Shown piece by piece: positions 14,897-21,385 of a stretch of DNA of 21,385 bases. Location of the stretch: assembly GCA_016930435.1 (NCBI GenBank), contig JAFGGQ010000030.1, positions 1 through 21,385 of the forward strand, written 5' to 3'. Both the position numbers and the translations under genes were made by a program. The notes beneath the pieces are model-generated. The model ran no database searches and was not told the DNA's origin. It saw only the letters and a list, made by a program, of their open reading frames with translations. Origin of the DNA: a bacterium (lineage in GTDB: Bacteria; UBP14; UBA6098; JAFGQG01). Numbering within the stretch: the stretch's first letter is position 1; every line of letters starts with the position of its first letter.

Positions 14897-16891
14897 ATGG
14901 GAGGTATTGATGAGCTTTGTATAAATACGGTTCGTTTTTTATCTGTTGATGCGATTGAGGCAGCCCGGTCCGGACATCCCGGCATGCCTCTTGGCGCTGC
15001 CCCCATGGCATACTTATTGTGGGATCGCCACCTCCGCTTTAATCCCCGGGACCCCAAGTGGTTTGATCGCGATCGCTTTATACTATCCGCCGGGCACGCT
15101 TCTGCCATGCAGTATGCCTTGCTCTACCTTTTCGGATTCGACCTTTCCATGGATGATCTTAAAAAATTCCGGCAATGGCAAAGCCATACACCCGGTCACC
15201 CGGAATATGGCCGCACACACGGCGTGGAAGCTACTACCGGACCCCTCGGCGAAGGATTTTCCATGGCCGTCGGCATGGCTCTCGCCGAAAAACACCTATC
15301 CTCACGGTTTAACCGCGAAGGCCAGAAGATCATCGACCATTTCACCTACACTATAGTCTCCGACGGCGACCTCATGGAGGGTGTATCATCCGAAGCCGCT
15401 TCACTTGCGGGAACTTTAGAGCTGGGCAAGCTTATTGCGCTCTATGATAGTAATAGTATAACCATTGAAGGGAACACCGGTCTGGCCTTTACCGAAAAAG
15501 TGGCCAAACGCTTCGAGGCATTCAACTGGCAGGTGCAGTATGTTCCGGATGGCAATGATCTGGAGCTAATCGAAAGCGCCATTAATGCCGCGCAAGCCAA
15601 TACCAAACAACCTTCATTGATTATTGTAGAAACACATATCGGTTATGGCAGCCCCTTACAGGATTCAGAAAATGTCCATGGAGCTCCGATGGGTTCGGAA
15701 GCAGTGATTGAGACAAAAAATAATCTGAACTGGCCCCTGGAACCCCCCTTTTATGTACCCCCTGAGGTCCTGCAGCATTGTCGAAAGGCGGTTGACCGCG
15801 GGTCCGATCTCCAGACCGGTTGGCTGGAAAGGTTTCGGGAGTATTGCCGGCTGTTTCCTGAGGAAGGCAGGCTTCTTGATAACATGATCAAGGGTGAATT
15901 TCCAAAGGGTTGGGAGGGTGTCATCCCTGCTTTCTTTCCCGAAGATGGGCCATTGGCCACAAGACAGGCATCCGGGAAGATTCTAAATGCCCTGGCTCAA
16001 ACATTAACCGGCTTGATCGGTGGGTCGGCGGACCTGGGAAGCTCCAATAAAAGCAATATCAATTCTTCTGGCGACCTGAGTGCCCGGCATGCCGGGGAAA
16101 GAAACATCCATTTCGGAGTGAGGGAGCATGCGATGGGAGCCATAGTAAACGGCATCGCTCTGCATGGCGGATTGCTCTCTTACAGCGCGACATTCCTGGT
16201 GTTCGCCGATTTTATGCGACCCGCGATCAGGCTGGCCGCTATTATGAATACCCATTCCATCTTTATTTTTAGCCATGACAGTATCGGTGTTGGCGAAGAT
16301 GGTCCTACACACCAGCCCGTTGAGCAGGTGATGAGCCTCAGGATCATCCCCAACCTTACCGTTATCCGCCCGGCGGATGCCAATGAAACCGCATTTGCAT
16401 GGCGTCTGGCCATTTCACGCCGGAAACCGGTGGCACTCATCACGACCAGGCAAAAAATACCGGTGTTGGACCCCCGGGAATACCCCATCGCCCAGGGAAC
16501 CCTCAGGGGCGGTTATATATTAGTGAATCCCACAAAGGGCAATCCGGAACTCATACTGCTGGCCACCGGTTCGGAAGTACACCTGGTAATAGCGGCCGAA
16601 AAGATACTCCGTAATGATGGCTACCGGGTCAGGGTTGTATCACTGCCCTGCTGGGAGATATTCCGGGAGCAGGATACACGGTACCAGGATGAAGTGCTGC
16701 CCCACGGTATTCCACGCCTTGCCGTGGAAGCAGGAATAAGTACCGGATGGCATAGATTCCTGGGAGAACCATCGGACATTATCAGCATCGATAGTTTTGG
16801 GGTCTCTGCACCGGGTTCGGTAATAATGCAGAAAATGGGATTTACCGTGGAGAATGTGGTCGAAAAGGCCCTGAAGTTGCTGAAGGGTTGA
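14897..16891 (+). CDS. tkt: Transketolase
   Basis: TPP-dependent enzyme that moves two-carbon units between ketose and aldose phosphates in the non-oxidative pentose phosphate pathway. Full length at 664 aa. Conserved elements are SGHPGMP (H27), AGHAS (H67), TPGHPE (H101), TTGPLGEG (113-120), the TPP-binding SDGDLMEG (155-162) with N186 in DSNSI, HGAPMG (H261) and the pyrimidine-domain glutamate E410 in [19 protein letters not shown] and the C-terminal domain with LLATGSEV are also intact. Start ATG 14897 has AAAGG nine bases upstream. It is monocistronic by appearance, with its own promoter and a convergent neighbour downstream. Confidence 0.97.
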   Translation: MGGIDELCINTVRFLSVDAIEAARSGHPGMPLGAAPMAYLLWDRHLRFNPRDPKWFDRDRFILSAGHASAMQYALLYLFGFDLSMDDLKKFRQWQSHTPGHPEYGRTHGVEATTGPLGEGFSMAVGMALAEKHLSSRFNREGQKIIDHFTYTIVSDGDLMEGVSSEAASLAGTLELGKLIALYDSNSITIEGNTGLAFTEKVAKRFEAFNWQVQYVPDGNDLELIESAINAAQANTKQPSLIIVETHIGYGSPLQDSENVHGAPMGSEAVIETKNNLNWPLEPPFYVPPEVLQHCRKAVDRGSDLQTGWLERFREYCRLFPEEGRLLDNMIKGEFPKGWEGVIPAFFPEDGPLATRQASGKILNALAQTLTGLIGGSADLGSSNKSNINSSGDLSARHAGERNIHFGVREHAMGAIVNGIALHGGLLSYSATFLVFADFMRPAIRLAAIMNTHSIFIFSHDSIGVGEDGPTHQPVEQVMSLRIIPNLTVIRPADANETAFAWRLAISRRKPVALITTRQKIPVLDPREYPIAQGTLRGGYILVNPTKGNPELILLATGSEVHLVIAAEKILRNDGYRVRVVSLPCWEIFREQDTRYQDEVLPHGIPRLAVEAGISTGWHRFLGEPSDIISIDSFGVSAPGSVIMQKMGFTVENVVEKALKLLKG

Positions 16892-16979
16892 CCCTGCCTG
16901 CCCCTAAATCATTAAATTGTTGCGGGAAAAAAACCAGAGTCCGGATCATAAACCCTAATATATTCATTCATATTTGATT

Positions 16980-18908
16980 TCAGCGTAAATATATCACCTG
17001 TTTGGTGATGCTCTGAGTGCCCGAACGCAATTGGATCAGGTAGATCCCGGAGGGGATGTGATCCGGCGGAGTCCACAAATATGATTGGTTAAGTTTTAAG
17101 GTGCGGGATTGTAATGCCCGGCCTGTCAGATCATAGAAGAAGATCTGTGAAAACTCCCTTCCCCGTGGATAATTTGGATCCTCTTTAACCGTAATATTCA
17201 GGGCAGCATTAAAGGGGTTAGGATAACATTGCAGGTCAATGCTTTGGGGACGAGGGCCTGGTTTTTCTACTATTCTCGTAGCTCCGCTGATCACCGGCAA
17301 TATCAACCCGGAGGGATGAGAGCCATCAAAATAGACCCGGTTCAGTGCGGTGAGGGTATCCCCGGGTACATACATATCCCCGCCATTATTGAGGTTGATA
17401 TCGAAATGGGGATAACAGGCGCCGGTAACGGTCAGCCGGAGTCGATGGCCCGTCAGAAAGGTCTGAGCGATGTCGGGGATCCCGATCTGAAGGGGATAGA
17501 TCAGGCCCGGAGTAGCCGGCTCTTCAAGTGAGTATCCATTTCGAAACCTCAACCGTCGTATGCCGTAATTCAATATCATGGACCTTCCGTCGGGATAAAC
17601 ATCACTGAGCCTGACATTGATATCGGTATCCATTCTGTCCGAGGCAATGTAGAGCTGGACGGTTATCGGGCCGGAAATTACCAGATCCTCGGTGAGTACC
17701 GGGGTGGAAAAGACTAGCACATCATCGCGCGCTTCGATAGTATCCCTTTGATCGTACGGGCCCATCTTCAGGGCAGGGATAGCGGGATTGAACCGGGGTC
17801 CCCCGTAAACCGGGGCAGGATTACGGGGATCATAAAAAAAGGAATCATAATCATCGGTACCGGTTGGAGTTTCCCATTCAAGGAGCTGACCCGTGTGCAG
17901 AAAAAGGGTATCAAGGTTATAAGGCAGATTATACCAGTTATCGACAGCCCTCCAATCATTGCATCCCATCTGGAAATACTGTACCCGTGGCAAGGCGTCA
18001 TAACCATTGGCTACCCCTCGCAAATAGAAATCAAAAAAGAGTTTGGCATGGTTTTCTCCGAACATTTCGGCTTCCGGGTATTCCAACTCGCCCTGTACGC
18101 GTTTATCAACCTGGCTGTGGGTCCAGGGACCCATAATCAGTTTATGCTGCTCCCTGACCGGCGGGTCGCTTCGTTCTGTAAGGCTTTGGAAGGTATTTAT
18201 CACGTCGCCGGGGAAGTGGTCAAACCATCCGGAGAGCATCAGGCAGGGCACAGCAATTGATTCTGCGTAATCCGTATTTAGGGCGGACAACTGCCAGACC
18301 CAGTCAAGTGTAGGATGGCTGAGGATAAAAGCGGTAGTAATAAAGCCCAGGAATTCATGTGATTCGGCGTGCTCCTTACGGTAAACTCCGCCGGTATAAT
18401 AGTCGAAATAGGTAGTTGGGAGGTCCTTAATCCATGGGGCGGAGCAGACCAGGTGCGGCGGCTGGTGCCTGGCGGTCTGGAATTGTATAGCGCCCAGCGC
18501 GGATCCCCCGTAAGTGCCCACGTTGCCATCGCACCAATCCCGCGCGGCGATCCATTCTATCGCATCGAAACCGTCCAGACCCCGGTCATAACCAGGCGAG
18601 GCTGCCGGGGCGGAACCATAGAATCCACGCCAGTCCATAATAACAAAATGATAATGGACCAGGTCCCAGAAACCCGTGGAATCCTCCTCGTCCAGCAGAA
18701 AGGAAGCCAGGCGATAGGTCGCTTTGTTATACGGGGTTTGGATAAAAACTACGGGTTTTGGGAGAGTGGAATCTGCCGAATAAAGATCGGCGGCCAGGGA
18801 ATCGCCCGTACGAACCGGAATCCGGCGCGGGGAATATAGGGTGTCTGGCTGTGCAAAAACCAGGCTTATAAGTACACCTGACAGAACAAGTATTATCCAG
18901 AATTTCAT
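16980..18908 (-). CDS. Secreted CocE/NonD-family (X-Pro dipeptidyl-peptidase S15-like) hydrolase with T9SS sorting domain
   Basis: 642 aa. The signal peptide (about 1-19, ending FAQ) is followed by an alpha/beta-hydrolase domain with nucleophile S136 in GTYGGSALG, D230 in GWFDHF and H264 in GPWTHSQ, a complete triad. The next region (about 320-545) fits the C-terminal jelly-roll of CocE/S15 enzymes (LVISGPITVQLYIASD, DINVRLSDVYPDGRS). The tail from about 560 carries YPNPFN and ends PSGIYLIQLRSG...KQVIYLR, a T9SS type A sorting domain. Substrates may be peptides, esters or amides such as beta-lactams or cocaine-like esters; they cannot be told from sequence. It starts 8 nt after the stop of the helical-repeat gene, so the two are co-transcribed. 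Confidence 0.9.
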   Translation of the reverse strand: MKFWIILVLSGVLISLVFAQPDTLYSPRRIPVRTGDSLAADLYSADSTLPKPVVFIQTPYNKATYRLASFLLDEEDSTGFWDLVHYHFVIMDWRGFYGSAPAASPGYDRGLDGFDAIEWIAARDWCDGNVGTYGGSALGAIQFQTARHQPPHLVCSAPWIKDLPTTYFDYYTGGVYRKEHAESHEFLGFITTAFILSHPTLDWVWQLSALNTDYAESIAVPCLMLSGWFDHFPGDVINTFQSLTERSDPPVREQHKLIMGPWTHSQVDKRVQGELEYPEAEMFGENHAKLFFDFYLRGVANGYDALPRVQYFQMGCNDWRAVDNWYNLPYNLDTLFLHTGQLLEWETPTGTDDYDSFFYDPRNPAPVYGGPRFNPAIPALKMGPYDQRDTIEARDDVLVFSTPVLTEDLVISGPITVQLYIASDRMDTDINVRLSDVYPDGRSMILNYGIRRLRFRNGYSLEEPATPGLIYPLQIGIPDIAQTFLTGHRLRLTVTGACYPHFDINLNNGGDMYVPGDTLTALNRVYFDGSHPSGLILPVISGATRIVEKPGPRPQSIDLQCYPNPFNAALNITVKEDPNYPRGREFSQIFFYDLTGRALQSRTLKLNQSYLWTPPDHIPSGIYLIQLRSGTQSITKQVIYLR

Positions 18909-18916
18909 AGTACCTT

Positions 18917-19399
18917 TTAAATTGGCTTTAACCCAAACCAGGGCTCGGCTTCGAGATCAGAAAGGAACTGCTTGTTGTCGCCTTCTTTAGCAATTTGTTC
19001 GGCAGCTTCCTCAGCCATTTTAAAATATTTAGTGAATTCATCCCTGTCGTCATTAGCCGCGGAAGCGCGCGCCATGGCCTCATAAGCATAAGCCAGATCA
19101 AAATCCTTAAAATCATGTTCCCGGGTAAGTTTCAGGCAATTCCGGGCATGATAAAGAGCGGGTTCAGAGCGATGCATTACCGAATAGACATGCGAGATCA
19201 TCCATTCCCCCCTCTGCAGGTTAATAGGCTTCCCAATTCGGCTCCAATGGTAAAGCGAAGCATGAGCGGCATTGATCAACTTACGGGTGTCTTCTTCGCT
19301 TCGATCCTCTTTTTCCAGTAATTCCCAGCATTGATTGAACAATCCAGCCGCAAAAGCTTGGTGCGCTTCTTGAAGTGAATATTTTTTCTCATCGGACAT
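18917..19399 (-). CDS. TPR-like helical protein of unknown function
   Basis: 160 aa, cytoplasmic, all-helical. ATG 19399 is chosen over GTG 19405 because GAGGAG lies seven bases upstream. Helix pairs with TPR-like spacing are visible: ALYHARNCLKLTREH, FDLAYAYEAMARASAANDD and FTKYFKMAEEAAEQIA. The N-terminal helices, with a NAAHASLYHW segment, resemble a conserved uncharacterised bacterial family I cannot name. No signal or catalytic motif is seen. It precedes the CocE-like hydrolase by 8 nt, but since that enzyme is exported a direct functional link is unclear. It may be a scaffold or regulatory protein. Confidence 0.75.
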   Translation of the reverse strand: MSDEKKYSLQEAHQAFAAGLFNQCWELLEKEDRSEEDTRKLINAAHASLYHWSRIGKPINLQRGEWMISHVYSVMHRSEPALYHARNCLKLTREHDFKDFDLAYAYEAMARASAANDDRDEFTKYFKMAEEAAEQIAKEGDNKQFLSDLEAEPWFGLKPI

Positions 19400-19454
19400 G
19401 AACACTCTCCTCTATTGATGTTTCCGTGTTTTGTAAACTATACTCTGCCCCCCG

Positions 19455-19477
19455 TAAGGCTTTTTTTAGAAGCCTTA
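19455..19477 (-). terminator. Hairpin after the carboxypeptidase-regulatory-like lipoprotein gene
   Basis: TAAGGCT (19455-19461) pairs with AGCCTTA (19471-19477), seven perfect base pairs with a nine-base loop. It sits 7 nt after the minus-strand lipoprotein stop. The T-run lies inside the loop on the plus strand rather than after the stem, so this is not a textbook intrinsic terminator. Confidence 0.35.
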
Positions 19478-19484
19478 ATAGACT

Positions 19485-19934
19485 CTATTTCCCGGAAGGC
19501 AGGAGGTACATATCATCGATATCGATATTATCTATATCATCTCCCTGGTCATCAAGGGTGATTCTGGAGGGGATAGTAATACCCAGTCCCAGGGTATCCG
19601 GTTCCCCATAGAAACCAATGGGATCATCTTCCGGATCGAACTGCATATTACTACCCATATCCTTGATAGCTACAACCATATAATCACCGGCATCCACTTC
19701 AAGTATGGTGTACCGGCCGTTCTCGTTGGTTAACGAGCCGCTCTCCAAACTCAAACCTTCCGGGATGCTGCCTTCGGAGTTATAGGCCAGCGCAAGAACA
19801 TAAGCCCCCTGAACAGGGTTCCCATCATCAATAATATTTCCTGAAATCGTTCCCGTGAGTATCTTGGCAACCTCTTCACACCCCATTGAAAGAATAAAAA
19901 TTATGATTATTATGAATAGATAATTTCTTCTCAA
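19485..19934 (-). CDS. Lipoprotein with carboxypeptidase-regulatory-like (CarbopepD_reg) domain
   Basis: 149 aa. The only plausible start is TTG 19934, supported by GGAGAG (minus strand, 19945-19940) five bases upstream; no internal ATG would keep the signal. The hydrophobic signal ends LSMGC, with Cys19 as likely lipid-modified residue, although Leu sits at -4 rather than the usual -3. The mature region is a beta-sandwich of the CarbopepD_reg/SpaA type: ISGNIIDDGNPVQGAYVLAL, then NENGRYTILEVDAGDYMVVAI. The last 25 residues are very acidic (DDQGDDIDNIDIDD), possibly binding calcium. Probably a surface or periplasmic structural protein. It lies 85 nt after folD on the same strand, so co-transcription is possible. 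Confidence 0.75.
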   Translation of the reverse strand: MRRNYLFIIIIIFILSMGCEEVAKILTGTISGNIIDDGNPVQGAYVLALAYNSEGSIPEGLSLESGSLTNENGRYTILEVDAGDYMVVAIKDMGSNMQFDPEDDPIGFYGEPDTLGLGITIPSRITLDDQGDDIDNIDIDDMYLLPSGK

Positions 19935-19966
19935 TTGTGCTCTCCGGTTAAATTGTTCGCATATTC

Positions 19967-19982
19967 TGGGGGTGATGCCCCA
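19967..19982 (-). terminator. Short GC-rich hairpin between folD and the lipoprotein gene
   Basis: TGGGG (19967-19971) pairs with CCCCA (19978-19982) around a 6-nt loop. There is no T-run on either side. It may slow transcription after folD or mark a processing site. Confidence 0.25.
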
Positions 19983-20019
19983 CCGTATTTACTCTCTTTG
20001 GTTTTTGTTTATCATAAGG

Positions 20020-20871
20020 TTATGCAATACTCAGGGCCTTTTCACCGGCTTCAACGGTCTGGGCTATCAGGGTGGCAATGGTCATTGGGCCCACGCCGCC
20101 GGGTACCGGGGTATAGGCATAACATTTGTGAATGGCGGCGGATAACTCGACGTCGCCTACCGGACCGGGATTATAACCAGCATCGATGATCACTGCGCCC
20201 TCTTTTATCCAGTCCGCTTTCACGAACTCGGGCTTGCCCACCGCCCCGGCAATGATATCTGCTTGACGAACTATATCAGGAAGGTTCTGGGTCCTGGAAT
20301 GACAGACCGTTACAGTGGCATGCCGGTTCAGGAGCATCATCGCAAGGGGTTTGCCAAGTATCGGACTTCTTCCTACGACTACCGCGTGTTTTCCCTTAAA
20401 AGGTATCCGGTAATGGTCTAAAAGTTTCATTATACCCGCAGGAGTTGCTGAACCGTAAGCGGATTCACCCATAGCCATTCTTCCAAAGCCGAGGCATGTA
20501 ACCCCATCCACATCTTTCTCCAGCTTTATCCGCTCGAAAGCTGCCCGTTCGTCTATCTGCTCCGGAACCGGATGCTGCAGAAGTAACCCGTGAACATCAG
20601 GATTCTCGTTCAACTTGTCGATCTCCTCAAGCAACTGCCGCGTGGTGGTTTCCTGATGTAAAATAATTTTCAGCGATTCCATCCCGACACGGGCGCAGGC
20701 ATTCCCCTTCATCCTGACATAAGTGGCTGAAGCGGGATCATCTCCCACCAGAATAGTAGCCAGGATAGGAGCCCTGCCACCAGACTTTTGCTTGATTATT
20801 TCCACTCTTTCCAGCAGCTCCCTTTCTATCTCCTTTGCCAATGCTTTACCATCCAATATTATTGCGCCCAT
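20020..20871 (-). CDS. folD: Bifunctional methylenetetrahydrofolate dehydrogenase/cyclohydrolase FolD
   Basis: Interconverts 5,10-methylene- and 10-formyl-THF in one-carbon metabolism, in the cytosol. 283 aa, full length. The active-site Y51-x-x-x-K55 is intact (YVRMK), as are Q99, KDVDG (119-123), the dinucleotide loop GRSPILGKP (167-175) and the C-terminal [11 protein letters not shown] (254-264). Two family motifs are variant: the usual Q-L-P-L-P reads QHPVP (99-103), and the usual PCTPxG reads SATPAG (141-146). I recall QHPVP-type FolD proteins as a separate subgroup, so the variation is probably natural and activity retained. GAGGAG lies close upstream of ATG 20871, and a near-consensus promoter lies about 90 nt upstream. 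Confidence 0.95.
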   Translation of the reverse strand: MGAIILDGKALAKEIERELLERVEIIKQKSGGRAPILATILVGDDPASATYVRMKGNACARVGMESLKIILHQETTTRQLLEEIDKLNENPDVHGLLLQHPVPEQIDERAAFERIKLEKDVDGVTCLGFGRMAMGESAYGSATPAGIMKLLDHYRIPFKGKHAVVVGRSPILGKPLAMMLLNRHATVTVCHSRTQNLPDIVRQADIIAGAVGKPEFVKADWIKEGAVIIDAGYNPGPVGDVELSAAIHKCYAYTPVPGGVGPMTIATLIAQTVEAGEKALSIA

Positions 20872-20958
20872 TGCTCCTCATTTCCCTTTAGGTTGATCTT
20901 TATTAATGACTGTCCGATATACCGGTGAATTTTTAAAGCCTCGATTAGTTACATTAAA

Positions 20959-20987
20959 ATAATAAGCAGGAGAGGGGTTGCTGTCAA
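20959..20987 (-). promoter_or_regulatory. folD: Near-consensus sigma70 promoter of folD
   Basis: On the minus strand TTGACA (20987-20982) and TATTAT (20964-20959) are separated by exactly 17 nt, 11 of 12 positions matching the consensus. Predicted initiation near 20952 gives a leader of about 80 nt. Confidence 0.65.
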
Positions 20988-21053
20988 ACGAAAACTGATT
21001 AAAATAATCCAAGTAAACAGATCACCGGAATATAGTTCTGAAAGATAAAGACC

Positions 21054-21115
21054 TAAATTCTGATTTATCTTTTCAGTAATAAAATTTTGCCTGTTTTTTA
21101 CAAATTATTCATTAA
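21054..21115 (-). repeat. Dispersed 62-nt intergenic repeat, copy 2
   Basis: Reverse-complement partner of 12266-12327 (55 of 62 identical; the 23 bases 21081-21103 match perfectly). Read on the minus strand it points toward folD and ends 66 nt before the folD -35 box. Confidence 0.75.
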
Positions 21116-21209
21116 AACCTATTTAGCGTAATAATTGGGAAAGTGGATGAAGTCCCCCGAAACTGCTTGCTTTTTTATCTACTGTTTCATATTTTATTTC
21201 CACAATTTG

Positions 21210-21277
21210 GGTGAAAACTCCTTGTTTGATGTTGTTTTTCTAAAGCTTAATTTACAAAAAACTTAGGAGGTTTCGCC
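21210..21277. repeat. Long imperfect inverted repeat
   Basis: Arms 21210-21222 (GGTGAAAACTCCT) and 21265-21277 (AGGAGGTTTCGCC) pair at 11 of 13 positions, plus one G-U wobble. An inner stem GTTTTT (21234-21239)/AAAAAC (21257-21262) nests inside. It lies about 57 nt before the start of the cut-off right-edge gene. It could be an RNA structure, a regulator site or part of a mobile-element end. Confidence 0.45.
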
Positions 21278-21334
21278 ACTGGTTTTTTATAGTTAACGCT
21301 GAATACATTGATCAGATTCAAGAATACAGAGGTT

Positions 21335-21385
21335 ATGAATAACTTTGAAAAGGTCTGTGGAGATATAAGAGAAATTTTGAGAAAC
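21335..21385 (+). CDS. 5' start of a CDS cut by the right edge
   Basis: ATG 21335 opens a frame of 17 codons to the window end (MNNFEKVCGDIREILRN). AGAGG at 21328-21332 is very close to the ATG for a ribosome site. The peptide is polar and helical-looking and too short to identify. Alternative starts cannot be excluded. Confidence 0.4.
   Translation, partial: MNNFEKVCGDIREILRN

Larger units (their letters stand above)
20872..21334. other. AT-rich intergenic region right of folD (about 460 nt)
   Basis: Holds the folD promoter (20959-20987), the second copy of the 62-nt repeat (21054-21115) and a long imperfect inverted repeat (21210-21277). A strong AGGAGG (21265-21270) has no start codon at the proper distance. 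I see no complete gene or tRNA here. Confidence 0.6.

Noticed and set aside
17748-18260. 170-codon open frame on the plus strand
   Set aside because: Antisense to the CocE-like hydrolase, whose triad and sorting domain are intact; no independent support.
18369-18839. 156-codon open frame on the plus strand
   Set aside because: Antisense to the same hydrolase, with no signal, motif or ribosome site.

Overview
The window looks like ordinary chromosome from an uncultured-type bacterium of the FCB (Fibrobacteres-Chlorobi-Bacteroidetes) lineage, probably outside Bacteroidetes proper (Marinimicrobia, KSB1, Cloacimonadota or Zixibacteria-like). Two large exported enzymes end in a type IX secretion (T9SS) type A sorting domain with the YPNPFN signature. 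There is also a PorV/PorQ-like outer-membrane protein and the Bacteroidetes-type alternative GlmU. Unlike true Bacteroidetes, many genes carry clear Shine-Dalgarno sites, and several intergenic regions hold sigma70-like promoters (best: TTGACA-17-TATTAT before folD). No rRNA, tRNA, CRISPR array, integrase or transposase was recognised.

Layout, left to right: (1) the tail of a cut-off CDS overlapping a PAPS-dependent sulfotransferase; (2) a + strand cluster of a KtrA/TrkA-type K+ channel regulator, an unknown 87-aa protein and an MnmA/ThiI-like PP-loop tRNA-thiolation-type ATPase; (3) a - strand membrane protein with a Cys-rich, calcium-loop-like N-terminus; (4) a + strand pair of a Ycf46-like AAA ATPase and an alternative GlmU-type nucleotidyl/acetyltransferase, followed by a small lipoprotein; (5) a - strand three-gene operon of transglutaminase-like protein, PorV/PorQ-like barrel and a large M23 endopeptidase with ZU5 and Ig-like domains; (6) a + strand exported metallophosphoesterase with T9SS tail; (7) transketolase behind a gene-poor stretch with a small interrupted ORF and a good promoter; (8) a - strand pair of a helical TPR-like protein and a CocE/NonD (S15) hydrolase with T9SS tail; (9) a - strand lipoprotein and folD; (10) about 500 bp of AT-rich DNA leading into a CDS cut by the right edge.

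Housekeeping functions (tkt, folD, tRNA thiolation, UDP-sugar synthesis, K+ control) are mixed with an envelope and secretion theme: lipoproteins, a cell-wall hydrolase, a barrel protein and T9SS cargo. The most unusual non-coding signal is a 62-nt repeat (55/62 identical, 23 nt perfect) in opposite orientation at 12266-12327 and 21054-21115. Each copy points toward, and lies upstream of, the promoter of the next gene. I found no clear defence, mobile or biosynthetic system; the window is mostly ordinary genes with several small structures worth checking.
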